Assembly: GCA_001465025.1 (NCBI GenBank)
Contig: LNDO01000079.1
Span: forward strand, 62,001 to 126,000
Length of the DNA stretch: 64,000 bases
Direction of reading: 5' to 3'
Source: Pseudomonas sp. Ga0074129
Lineage (GTDB): Bacteria > Pseudomonadota > Gammaproteobacteria > Pseudomonadales > Pseudomonadaceae
Positions 44,137 through 53,093 of the stretch are shown here, in pieces. A program made the translations under genes and the position numbers. The notes beneath the pieces were generated by a model, which was given only the letters and a program-made list of their open reading frames with translations, made no database searches and was not told the DNA's origin. Positions within the stretch are counted from its first letter, which is position 1. Every line of letters begins with the position of its first letter.

Positions 44137-44994
44137 TCAGAAGCTCCCCTGAACAGACAGATACACCCCGTCCTGATTATCCAGCGTGGCAATTTCGCCC
44201 AGTCGGGCGTAAGCCAGCACCAGCGCCAGATTTTTAGTGGGGAAATAACCGACAAACACGTCCGCCCAGTCACTCTCCCCGGCAAAACTCAGGTTATCGG
44301 GCTTCTCGCGGTACTCAATGCCCAGCGCCCAGTGCGGATTGAACAGCACGGCCAGCGAACCTTCTTTCAGGAGCGAATGACGATCACGGCGGTCGCCGCC
44401 AAAACCCAACAGCCCCAACTCGTTGGCCCGGCTGTAACGCACCCCGCCATTGATCAGCAGGTTATATCCAAAGGCCCCGCCCAGTAGCAGGCGGCTGGCC
44501 GTCAGGTAGGCCTCGCTGTCTTCGCTGCGCTGTGCGCCAATCAGGCTGGGAATCAGAAAATCTTTCTGCCGCTTGTGCTGGATGCCCAGCGAAACCTGCG
44601 GTAACTGATCGTAAATAAGGTCGCCGAAGAGGCGCACTTTAAGGCCAAAAACATCCTGACTCAGGCTGTTTTCCGGCAGATTCAGGTCGCGCGCCAGGGT
44701 GCCCAGATCGAACCGTTGCCGTGCATAGGACAGCTCGATGCGGTTGTCGAATGCCACGCCAACACCGGCCACGTCCAAGCGGTAATCGCCCGTTTCCACG
44801 CGGGTGGCAAACACATCCGCGCCCCATTCGCCACGCTCGCCATAACCGGACAACACCGCCCACGGGGTGATACCGCCACCGGCAGCACCTTCGATACTGC
44901 TGGCACCACCTGTAGCCAGTAAGCGGCCATCTGCCCAACTTGAACTGGCTAAAAGGGCCGAAAGCACGGCGGCTGTGCGCAGGATTTTTCTCAT
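44137..44994 (-). CDS. DUF3034 family outer-membrane beta-barrel protein
   Basis: A 285-residue protein with a signal peptide (cleavage after about residue 21, SSWA-DG). Alternating amphipathic strands run through the rest and the chain ends in a C-terminal phenylalanine (VYLSVQGSF), the usual Bam-dependent barrel ending. Conserved family segments include GGGITPWAVLSGYG, LSQDVFGLKVRLFGDLIYDQLPQVSLG and FNPHWALGIEYREKPDN. The function of DUF3034 proteins is not known. The 4-base overlap with the EAL gene and 2-base gap to the globin gene place it in a tight unit. Confidence 0.85.
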   Translation of the reverse strand: MRKILRTAAVLSALLASSSWADGRLLATGGASSIEGAAGGGITPWAVLSGYGERGEWGADVFATRVETGDYRLDVAGVGVAFDNRIELSYARQRFDLGTLARDLNLPENSLSQDVFGLKVRLFGDLIYDQLPQVSLGIQHKRQKDFLIPSLIGAQRSEDSEAYLTASRLLLGGAFGYNLLINGGVRYSRANELGLLGFGGDRRDRHSLLKEGSLAVLFNPHWALGIEYREKPDNLSFAGESDWADVFVGYFPTKNLALVLAYARLGEIATLDNQDGVYLSVQGSF

Positions 44995-47330
44995 TCGCTC
45001 ACCTCGCCAATGTTGGTTTCAGCCCGCTGTTTCATCCAAGTTGCAAATGCCTGAGCCGGCAACGGCCGGCTGATCAGATAGCCCTGAACACTGTCGCACT
45101 GCCAGCGTTTAAGCAGGTGCAAGCTGCGCTCATACTCCACCCCTTCAGCCACCACTTTAAGCCCCAAGCTGTGACTCATTTCGATGGTCGAGCGCACGAT
45201 GACCGAGTCTTCACTGCCATCATCCAAATCGCGGATAAATGACTGATCAATTTTCAACTCCTGTACCGGCATGCGCTTGAGCTGGGCCAGAGAGGAATAA
45301 CCTGTGCCGAAGTCGTCAACCGACAGGCTGACGCCGCACTCACGCAGACCATGCAGCACCTGCAGAGCGCTCTCGGGGTTTAGCATGACGCCGCTCTCCG
45401 TGATTTCGAAGATCAGCTGCTCAGAGGGCACCTGATAATCACGCAGCAATTGATTGACCCGCTCCGGCAACTGCGGGTCGATTAGATCGTCAGTGGAAAT
45501 GTTCAGCGAGACCTGAACCCACAAGCCGTTGCGCGCCCATTGCGCCAATTGACGTACCGCCTCCTCAATGACCCAGGCAGTCAGCAACTGAATGCTGCCA
45601 GTGCGCTCGGCCAGGGGAATGAATTCCCCCGGCGAAACCATGCCCAGCTCAGGGTGCTGCCAACGCAACAGGGCTTCCGCCTGGCGTACCACGCCGCTGG
45701 CTAAATCCAGTTTGGGTTGATAGTGCAACTGCAACTCGGCCCGCTCCGGCGCGTGTCGTAAATCGCGAATCAGCTGTATTTGCCGCTGCTGATCGGCATC
45801 ACGCCCGCGCTGGTAGATCTGCAGATAACTGCCCGAGCCTGCGACATCCTGCATGGCAATGGTCGCACGGCGCAGCAGTTCTTCAGGCGCATTGCCGTCT
45901 TCGGGGTAGCTGGCAATGCCCATGCGGCATTCCAGGGTGAAATCATGCACACCCACGCGCAAGGGCGTGAGGAGCATTTGCTGCACCCGGTCAGCGACGC
46001 CCACGGCGCTGTCGCTGTCGCTGTTTTCCAGCAGCAGCAGAAACTCATCACCAATAATCCGCGCCACGCTGTCGCCGGGACGCAACATGCCTTGCAGGCG
46101 CTGGCTCAGTTGCTGCAAAGCCAGATCGCCGCCCTGCGGCCCGAGGCTTTCATTGATTGCGCGAAAATTGGCCACGCCGAGATAAAGCAGAGCAGTCGGT
46201 CGCTGCGCCGTCATCGCGCTGCCCAGTCGCTCAAGGGCCAAAGGCCTGTTGGGCAAACCTGTCAGCGGGTCATGCAAGGCGTTATGCGCCAGTTGCCGCT
46301 CACGCTCGGCAATCGCCTGCTGCATGGTCTTGAATGCCGCCGCCAAACGACCCAGCTCATCTGAGCGCCGCATGTTCAGGTCGACCTGATAATCCCCCCG
46401 CCCCACACGCTCAACCACGGCCGCCAGTTGCTGGACGGGTTTTGACACCGAACGGGCGAGCAACAGCGCGCCGCCCAGAGAAGCCATCAACGCGGCGAGG
46501 GCAATTAACAGAATGTCGCGATCCAGAGGGGCAAAGGCCTCTTGCGCCTGGTTCAGCGATTTGTGTAGCAGCGCCTGCACTTTGAAATCCGCACCACTGG
46601 CCAACACCAACGCCTGATTGAGGTAGGCCTCATCACCCATAACCTGCAGGGCTTCATCGTTACCCTGAGCGATGTGCGCCTGCAAGAGCGCCAACTGTGC
46701 CGCAGGCAACGTGCTGATCCAGATATCCGGCAAATCTGTCTGGGTCGCTCGCAGGGTCAGGTTGAGGTGGGTTAGCTCGCGCAATTCGGCGGCAAATTGA
46801 TCATCAACTGCAAAGCCCATCATCACCCGGGCAATCGGCAAGGGGGCGCTGACGGCGGTTTTCACCAAGAGGTAAATACTGTCGCCAATCGGTATCAGGA
46901 AAATCTGGATACCTGCCCTCTGCCGCTTCGCAACTTGAGAGCTAAGACGCCGCGCTGTTTCAGCGGTGATTTTGCGATCGCTGCTGATCTGCAGATTACC
47001 GTTCAGATCAAGCAACATCATGACATCGGCATTGATTCGTGCGCCGTGATTGGCCAGCGCCGAGCGAATCGTCTCAGTGTCGCCGCTGGCCACCGCATCC
47101 TTGAAGCCAAAATCGGCGGCCATCACCTGCACCGCGTCATGCAACTGGCGGCCGCGCACTTCGAGTAGCTGTTGGAACACCAGACTGCCGACATCCAACT
47201 GCTCACGCGCCTGGCTGCGCACGGCGGCATTGGTGGCGGTTTGCACGGCCACATACAGCGCCCCCACCACCACCAAGAGCAGCAGCACGAGTACGCCGGC
47301 GATTCGCGCCTGAAAACTATTGCGCAGCAT
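44991..47330 (-). CDS. membrane sensor with HAMP, degenerate GGDEF and EAL domains
   Basis: A 779-residue inner-membrane c-di-GMP protein. TM1 is about 9-30, a periplasmic sensor region of some 250 residues looks like a double Cache fold, TM2 is about 283-303, and HAMP follows. The GGDEF site reads RIIGDEF, so the first Gly is lost, but the RPGD inhibitory site stands five residues upstream. The EAL domain keeps EALLRW, EITE, DDFGTG, KIDQSF, EGVE and QGY...RPLP, so it should be an active phosphodiesterase. ATG 47330 (MLRNSFQARIAG) has AAGG upstream and overlaps the cupredoxin gene by 14 bases. Confidence 0.92.
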   Translation of the reverse strand: MLRNSFQARIAGVLVLLLLVVVGALYVAVQTATNAAVRSQAREQLDVGSLVFQQLLEVRGRQLHDAVQVMAADFGFKDAVASGDTETIRSALANHGARINADVMMLLDLNGNLQISSDRKITAETARRLSSQVAKRQRAGIQIFLIPIGDSIYLLVKTAVSAPLPIARVMMGFAVDDQFAAELRELTHLNLTLRATQTDLPDIWISTLPAAQLALLQAHIAQGNDEALQVMGDEAYLNQALVLASGADFKVQALLHKSLNQAQEAFAPLDRDILLIALAALMASLGGALLLARSVSKPVQQLAAVVERVGRGDYQVDLNMRRSDELGRLAAAFKTMQQAIAERERQLAHNALHDPLTGLPNRPLALERLGSAMTAQRPTALLYLGVANFRAINESLGPQGGDLALQQLSQRLQGMLRPGDSVARIIGDEFLLLLENSDSDSAVGVADRVQQMLLTPLRVGVHDFTLECRMGIASYPEDGNAPEELLRRATIAMQDVAGSGSYLQIYQRGRDADQQRQIQLIRDLRHAPERAELQLHYQPKLDLASGVVRQAEALLRWQHPELGMVSPGEFIPLAERTGSIQLLTAWVIEEAVRQLAQWARNGLWVQVSLNISTDDLIDPQLPERVNQLLRDYQVPSEQLIFEITESGVMLNPESALQVLHGLRECGVSLSVDDFGTGYSSLAQLKRMPVQELKIDQSFIRDLDDGSEDSVIVRSTIEMSHSLGLKVVAEGVEYERSLHLLKRWQCDSVQGYLISRPLPAQAFATWMKQRAETNIGEVSE

Positions 47331-47988
47331 CAAGGGCCTTCTTGAATGCATCCCCGAAGGAATTGGTGGGTGGCGACGGGGCAATCGCATCCGCTGCTAC
47401 CTGCACGGCTATGGTGAAGCGCTGCGCTGTGGCCTGCTCCCCAATGTTCACGTCGGCAGCCGACTGCGGCAGCATCTCGGCGATATGCGGATGCCATAAG
47501 CTGACGCTGTAACGCCCTGCTGGTAAGTCATCAATGCGCAAACGGCCCTGGTCATCGGTGACGGCAAACCAAGGGTCATCGGTGACGTAGACATAACCCA
47601 CCATCCAGTCATGGATATTGCAACCGAGCACCACCACGCCTGGGGTATCAAACACAACCGGTTCGCTGGGTGTGCCCTGATACAGGCGAAGCTCAAAACG
47701 CTTGGCTGCCGAGAAGGAATAAACGTGGTGACGAATGTTGTCGCTGTTGGGAAACGACACAGCCGTCCCGACCCGCACAGCCAAGACGCTTGGCGCAAAT
47801 TGCTGCGCGCGCTGATCAATGACTGCCGAAGCAGGCGCCGAGGCTGCCAAGGCGTCATTGCGCAGGCTCACAACCGCATTGGCCAATGGCCGGCCTTGGC
47901 TATCCACCACTTCAGCCTGCAGATTGGCGGCCTGTAAAGGCGCTGCTAGAAACAGGGCCAGCAGCGGGTATGCCCACGACTTCTTCAT
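47317..47988 (-). CDS. periplasmic cupredoxin-like protein
   Basis: A 223-residue secreted protein (signal peptide, cleavage after AAPLQA). The central cupredoxin-like domain has a type 1 copper pattern: His88 (NIRHHVYSF), Cys123, His126 and Met129 (GCNIHDWMVGYV). A segment typical of carboxypeptidase-regulatory/Ig-like folds follows (GRLRIDDLPAGRYSVSLWHP). Such genes are often annotated as methylamine utilisation proteins, but no methylamine dehydrogenase genes are here. ATG 47988 was chosen (MKKSWAYPLL). It is the first gene of the four-gene unit and could carry electrons or sense copper in the periplasm. Confidence 0.85.
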   Translation of the reverse strand: MKKSWAYPLLALFLAAPLQAANLQAEVVDSQGRPLANAVVSLRNDALAASAPASAVIDQRAQQFAPSVLAVRVGTAVSFPNSDNIRHHVYSFSAAKRFELRLYQGTPSEPVVFDTPGVVVLGCNIHDWMVGYVYVTDDPWFAVTDDQGRLRIDDLPAGRYSVSLWHPHIAEMLPQSAADVNIGEQATAQRFTIAVQVAADAIAPSPPTNSFGDAFKKALDAAQ

Positions 47989-48172
47989 AAACACCACTCA
48001 CATCAAAAAAAAACGTGCATGCGCACGCCAGCAGCTTAACCGGGCAACAGCCGGGTAAACATTAGCTGGCCAGTGACCGAAGAGTACGTAGGGACGCCTG
48101 TGCTGTGCAATCGGCACACCGGCTTAAAGAGAGAAAAACCAACCACTTGGACAGCACCACGGTGCCGACTCA

Positions 48173-48184
48173 ATGCCATGGCAT
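48173..48184. repeat. palindrome between araC-type gene and cupredoxin gene
   Basis: ATGCCATGGCAT, a perfect 12-base palindrome 26 bases after the AraC regulator stop. Its role is unknown; it lies upstream of the cupredoxin unit and may be an operator or part of a weak terminator. Confidence 0.3.
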
Positions 48185-48209
48185 GTGCTCGGATAAGCGC
48201 ACGCGCAGG

Positions 48210-48962
48210 TTAATCAGCGCCCCGCACGCGCTTGGGCGTTAAACCCAGGTAACGGCGCATGGCTGTAGTCAAAGCACTCTGGCTGGAAAAACCGCATTCC
48301 TCGGCAATCCGTATCAATGGCAGGCCGCTTTCACGCAGCAAACGGGCGGCACGGTCTAGGCGTGTTTTGAGCAAATATTGATGAGGCGTCAGGCCCACAC
48401 TGTCCTTGAACTGAGCATGGAAATGACTCGGGCTCAAACACGCCACTTGGGCCAACTCGGCAACGCTGATACGTCGCGCGAGGTTATTGATGATGAACTG
48501 GTCAAGGCGCTCCACATTGAGCATGCCGGCAACACGCTCCTGCGGTTCGCCGAACAGGCGCAAGTGCAAAGCACGCAGCAATACGCCGCCCAAAGCACGA
48601 CCGAGAAAAGGATCGGTGCCGTAGCGCTGCAACTCGGCACCGGCGTAGCTCAACAAGTTTTGAAAATCAGCATCCAGTTGCGGATAACGCGGCATTTCAA
48701 ACAGGCGGGTCAACACTTGCAGGTCTGAACTGGAGGCACCCTCCTCATCCAGATCAATGATTAGCATGCGGTTGTCGCCCATCCCGGCAAACTGGTGATC
48801 GGCATCCCCAGGAACCAAGCACGCACGCATGCGGCAGACTTCACCGCCACGGCCGTTGACCTCGAACTCGGCGCGCCCAGCCAAGGACAACACCACCTGA
48901 TGATGGTCGTGGGTATGTTCATGGGCCTGGTCATCGAGACGCATCAGGCGGGCGTTAAACAT
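48210..48962 (-). CDS. AraC family transcriptional regulator
   Basis: A 250-residue regulator. The N-terminal cupin-like domain (HEHTHDHHQVVLSLAGRAEFEVNGRGGEV) binds the effector. The C-terminal domain has two helix-turn-helix units (ISVAELAQVACLSPSHFHAQFKDSVGLTPHQYL and LIRIAEECGFSSQSALTTAMRRYLGLTPKRVR, given in family form). Three GGTGCAAC repeats precede it in helical phase. In PAO1 the proline-use regulator PruR lies between pdxJ and putP, so this may be its counterpart, but that is synteny-based inference. It could equally control the adjacent cupredoxin unit. Confidence 0.9.
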   Translation of the reverse strand: MFNARLMRLDDQAHEHTHDHHQVVLSLAGRAEFEVNGRGGEVCRMRACLVPGDADHQFAGMGDNRMLIIDLDEEGASSSDLQVLTRLFEMPRYPQLDADFQNLLSYAGAELQRYGTDPFLGRALGGVLLRALHLRLFGEPQERVAGMLNVERLDQFIINNLARRISVAELAQVACLSPSHFHAQFKDSVGLTPHQYLLKTRLDRAARLLRESGLPLIRIAEECGFSSQSALTTAMRRYLGLTPKRVRGAD

Positions 48963-49299
48963 TGCGGTGCAACCCCTGCAAATAAAGGTGCAACTTTACT
49001 CGCTTAACCACTAAAACTGCAGCCCGCACGACAAAAGGACATCTCACTACGGCGCACCATGCTGCTTAATCAGAGGCGACAAACCAAGTGAGGTGCAACC
49101 CATAAAGCAGCAACCACACACTCAACCACTACCGCCCTGCATGAGCGATACGGTCAATACAGAGTCTGCAGCAAACACCCTGCAGATAGCCTGCGTGCGT
49201 TAAATGGCCCGCTTAAATCACTCAATTAGCACGGCACGAACGCCCATACGCGCGATCTTGTCGCTATGCTGGCAACCTAAACCTCTGCTGGAGCCAATC
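48963..49299. other. 337-base divergent intergenic region araC-type / I42 lipoprotein
   Basis: It holds the promoters for both divergent genes. The only clear structure is the set of three GGTGCAAC direct repeats (48966-48973, 48987-48994, 49092-49099). No gene is supported within it. Confidence 0.6.
48966..49099. promoter_or_regulatory. three phased GGTGCAAC repeats, likely AraC operator
   Basis: Identical octamers start at 48966, 48987 and 49092. The distances of 21 and 105 bases are whole multiples of 10.5, so all face the same side of the helix. The first covers the ribosome site region of the AraC regulator gene, which suggests self-repression. The first and third share the longer GGTGCAACCC. 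Confidence 0.5.
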
Positions 49300-49698
49300 A
49301 TGCTCGTTCTGCGCCTCACAGCCTTGTTAAGCCTCGCCGCACTTCTCAGCGCCTGCGCGCAAAAACCCAACAGCGTAACCCTCGACCAGAAACACCAGAG
49401 CAAATGCCCACTAGAGCTGCATGTTGGCCAGCAATTCATCCTGCGCCTGCCCAGCAACCCAACGACCGGGTTCCGCTGGTTGATGCGAGATGCCGCGCCG
49501 CAGGTGTTAAAAAGCCTTGGCCCCGAGGTCTACAGCAACCCCGAAGACACAGGCCTGGTCGGCAGCAGCGGCATCTCCACCTGGCGCTTCAACGTCGTGG
49601 CAGCCGGGGAAGGCCAACTCAGCCTGACCTATGAGCGCCCCTGGGAAGTCGGCGTGGTTCCCGCGCAGCGCTTTACCTGCACGCTTAAAGCCAAGTAA
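49300..49698 (+). CDS. chagasin-like (I42) cysteine protease inhibitor lipoprotein
   Basis: A 132-residue protein with a lipobox LLSAC near residue 17 and a chagasin/I42 fold carrying the three inhibitory loops: SNPTTGFRW, the GSSGISTWRF segment and YERPWE. Family members block papain-type cysteine proteases; bacterial targets are seldom known. ATG 49300 has GGAG seven bases upstream; the longer open frame has no such site. It lies divergent to the AraC regulator gene and about 120 bases before cmoA. Confidence 0.88.
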   Translation: MLVLRLTALLSLAALLSACAQKPNSVTLDQKHQSKCPLELHVGQQFILRLPSNPTTGFRWLMRDAAPQVLKSLGPEVYSNPEDTGLVGSSGISTWRFNVVAAGEGQLSLTYERPWEVGVVPAQRFTCTLKAK

Positions 49699-49816
49699 GT
49701 GCTGCGTAATTAACTGGGGCTGCGGGTAAATTTGCGACCAATAGCTGCAATCAACGTTTGGCTATGCCGCGCACTTGGCTAAAATGCCCGGCTTTCTCGA
49801 CCAGTGCGCAGCCATC

Positions 49817-50560
49817 GTGAGCAAACAGCCCGACCGTCTTTTCGCCCAACCCCTGGCCCAGGTGCCGGACTTCGTGTTCAACGAAGATGTGGTGCGGGTC
49901 TTCCCCGACATGATCAAGCGCTCAGTGCCGGGTTATCCGACCATTGTCGAGAACATTGGCGTGCTCGCGGGGCAGTTTGCCCAACCGCACAGTGTTCTCT
50001 ATGACCTTGGCAGTTCGCTGGGCGCCGTGACGCAAGCACTGCGCCGGCATGTACAGATTGCCGATTGCCGGGTGATCGCCGTGGACAACTCCAGTGCCAT
50101 GGTCGAGCGCTGCCGCGAATACCTGCATGCTCAGGACTCGATGTTTCAGGAGTTATTGCCGGTCGAGGTGATCGAAGCCGACATCCTCAGCCTCGACTTC
50201 CAGCCCACCTCGCTGGTGGCCTTGAACTTCACCCTGCAATTTATTCAGCCCGAACAACGCCTCGAACTGCTCAGCCGCATTCGCCAGGCCCTGCTGCCCG
50301 GCGGCGCACTGATTCTCTCGGAAAAACTGCAGTTCGAAGATGCTCAGCAGCACGCGCTGCTGGGCGATTTGCACATCGCGTTTAAGCGCGCCAACGGTTA
50401 CAGCGAGTTGGAAATTGCGCAAAAGCGCAGCGCCATCGAAAAAGTCATGCTCCCCGATAGCCTCGAACAACACCGCGAACGTCTGCTGGCAGCCGGCTTC
50501 AGCCAGGTAGTGCCGTGGTTCCAATGCCTTAACTTCGCCTCGATGATTGCCCTGCCATGA
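49817..50560 (+). CDS. cmoA: carboxy-SAM synthase CmoA
   Basis: A 247-residue methyltransferase-fold enzyme that makes carboxy-S-adenosyl-methionine from SAM and prephenate. It has [16 protein letters not shown] as the SAM loop, [16 protein letters not shown], and the conserved [10 protein letters not shown] and [18 protein letters not shown]. The product is used by CmoB to modify wobble uridine 34 of tRNA. GTG 49817 ([12 protein letters not shown]) was chosen from family length and start; ATG 49784 and TTG 49775 are in frame but would add an odd tail. The stop overlaps cmoB (ATGA). Confidence 0.95.
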   Translation: MSKQPDRLFAQPLAQVPDFVFNEDVVRVFPDMIKRSVPGYPTIVENIGVLAGQFAQPHSVLYDLGSSLGAVTQALRRHVQIADCRVIAVDNSSAMVERCREYLHAQDSMFQELLPVEVIEADILSLDFQPTSLVALNFTLQFIQPEQRLELLSRIRQALLPGGALILSEKLQFEDAQQHALLGDLHIAFKRANGYSELEIAQKRSAIEKVMLPDSLEQHRERLLAAGFSQVVPWFQCLNFASMIALP

Positions 50561-51525
50561 TCAACCGCCTCGACCTCGATGCCCTGCAAGCCACTCTGGC
50601 CGGCACCCCACTGCAAGAATGGTCAGCCGACTTGCCCGGACAAATTGACGCAAAGTTGGCCATCGGTCATGGCGACCTGCCGCGCTGGTACGGTGCGGTG
50701 CAGGCCCTACCGAAACTGAGCGTCGAACAGCTGGAACTGCTGCACAGCTTCAGCTTCAACGGGCCATGCGACGACAGCACCCGCGCCGCCCTGAACACCG
50801 CTCTGCAGGGCTTGATCCCGTGGCGCAAGGGACCGTTTCATCTGTTCGGCGTGCACGTCGACACCGAATGGCGCTCGGACTGGAAATGGCAGCGGGTCGC
50901 GCCCTACCTCGATCTCAAAAACAAGCGCGTGCTGGATGTCGGCTGCGGCAACGGCTATTACATGTGGCGCATGCTCGGCGCAGGTGCAAGCAGCGTGGTC
51001 GGCATCGACCCTAACTGGCTGTTCCTCTGCCAATTTCTGGCGATGAAGAACTACCTGCCCGACCTGCCAGCTTGGCATCTACCACTGGCCTTCGAGGAAT
51101 TGCCCGGCAAGCTGCAAGGCTTCGACACGGTGTTCTCCATGGGCGTGCTGTACCACCGCCGCTCGCCCATTGATCACTTGATCGACCTCAAGGACTGCCT
51201 GGTAAAAGACGGCGAACTGGTGCTGGAGACCTTGGTGGTCGAAGGCGATGCGCAGCAAGTACTGGTGCCCGAAGACCGTTACGCGCAGATGCGCAACGTC
51301 TGGTTTTTGCCTTCGGTGCCCGCGCTGGAGTTGTGGTTACGCCGCGCCGGCTTCGTCGACATCCGCTGCGTAGATGTCAGCACCACCAGCGTCGACGAAC
51401 AGCGTTCGACCGAGTGGATGCGCTTCCAGTCACTGCCGGAATTCCTCGACCCGGCTGACCATAGCCGCACAATCGAAGGGCTACCGGCACCAAGCCGTGC
51501 GGTGTTGATCGCGCGCAAACCGTAG
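50557..51525 (+). CDS. cmoB: tRNA U34 carboxymethyltransferase CmoB
   Basis: A 322-residue enzyme that transfers the carboxymethyl group from carboxy-SAM to 5-hydroxyuridine 34, giving cmo5U. An N-terminal helical region is followed by [22 protein letters not shown] and the SAM loop [28 protein letters not shown] and [10 protein letters not shown] come after. It is coupled to cmoA. The TAG stop codon is part of a REP-like repeat. Confidence 0.96.
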   Translation: MINRLDLDALQATLAGTPLQEWSADLPGQIDAKLAIGHGDLPRWYGAVQALPKLSVEQLELLHSFSFNGPCDDSTRAALNTALQGLIPWRKGPFHLFGVHVDTEWRSDWKWQRVAPYLDLKNKRVLDVGCGNGYYMWRMLGAGASSVVGIDPNWLFLCQFLAMKNYLPDLPAWHLPLAFEELPGKLQGFDTVFSMGVLYHRRSPIDHLIDLKDCLVKDGELVLETLVVEGDAQQVLVPEDRYAQMRNVWFLPSVPALELWLRRAGFVDIRCVDVSTTSVDEQRSTEWMRFQSLPEFLDPADHSRTIEGLPAPSRAVLIARKP

Positions 51526-51597
51526 GATGGGTTAGACGCGTAGCGACGTAACCCATCGCTCCAAGAGATGGGTATCGCTGCGCTCAACCCATCCTAC
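51522..51597. repeat. REP-like inverted doublet
   Basis: GTAGGATGGGTT (51522-51533) and AACCCATCCTAC (51586-51597) are outer inverted arms. Inside, two hairpins form in opposite orientation: GATGGGTTA with TAACCCATC (left), and GATGGGT with ACCCATC (right). The layout resembles a REPIN, two REP units head to head. GTAGGATGGGTT-type repeats are common between genes in several Pseudomonas lineages. It lies between convergent cmoB and pdxJ and may also act as a bidirectional transcription end. Confidence 0.8.
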
Positions 51598-51611
51598 AAC
51601 TAAGCTCTCGA

Positions 51612-52350
<739 letters not shown>

Positions 52351-52358
<8 letters not shown>

Positions 52359-53049
52359 GGCTTGGCTCCTTGAGCGTCATAAACAATTCGCGGCTGACCA
52401 GTGGCCGACCGCCTAAATGAGGGGCAAGTGCTTGGCGCATAAGGCGTTTGGCGGCAGCTAAAGCACCAGGTACGGCCCAATCGGCAGCGGCCATGGCCAG
52501 CAACTCGCCCCCCTGAAAAATCCCCGGCTGCAACTGGCCAACCGGCACCAGCCCGGTTTCAGCGTGTAGGCGGTACAACCCCTGCTCGGCAATGGGTTGG
52601 CCTTGGCTGTCCAGATCCAGAGCGAAACCATAGCCCAGCTCATCGAGCAAACGCCATTCAAAAGAACGCAGTAAAGGCTCAATCGCACGGCCTTCGGCCA
52701 GCGCCAAGACTGTCAGGGCGTAGTGCTGGAAAATCGCCGGATGCGGATCTTCGGCGGGCAATACGCGAATCAGCAACTCGTTGAGGTACAGGCCACTGAA
52801 CAGCGCTTCACCCATCAACAGATTGGGAATACCACCCGCCTCGAGGCGGCTGACATTCTTCAGTTCGCCACGGCCACGAAACTCAGCTTCCAACGGAATA
52901 AAGGGCCGCGCCAGGCTGCCAGCTTTTCCTCGCGCCCCACGCATGACTGCACGAAGGCGACCCTGCGGGGTGAGGAAGTCGACCAGCGCACTGCTTTCGC
53001 GATAGGCACGGCTGTGCAGAACATAGGCAGGCTGACTGGGGGCAAGCAT
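52351..53049 (-). CDS. recO: DNA repair protein RecO
   Basis: A 232-residue recombination mediator. It has an N-terminal OB fold ([34 protein letters not shown]) and a helical C-terminal part. The zinc-finger cysteines found in some RecO proteins are absent, as is usual in gammaproteobacteria. It loads RecA on SSB-coated DNA with RecR. An attenuator-like hairpin lies between era and recO. Confidence 0.95.
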
Positions 53050-53062
53050 TGGCTTACTCGCA

Positions 53063-53085
53063 AAACGGGCGCAAGAACGCGCCCG
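53063..53085 (-). terminator. terminator or attenuator between era and recO
   Basis: GGGCGC (53067-53072) pairs with GCGCCC (53079-53084) around a six-base loop; the minus-strand stem is followed by GTTTTGCG. The short U-run suggests partial termination, so recO-pdxJ would be expressed below era. Confidence 0.55.
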
Positions 53086-53093
53086 AAGGTAAC

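Noticed and set aside
48106..48122. Sigma-54-like sequence (CCGGTGT-N5-TTGCA on the minus strand) upstream of the cupredoxin unit
   Set aside because: The -12 part is good and the spacing is right, but the -24 part keeps only GG, and no known RpoN activator is nearby. It was not annotated as a promoter.
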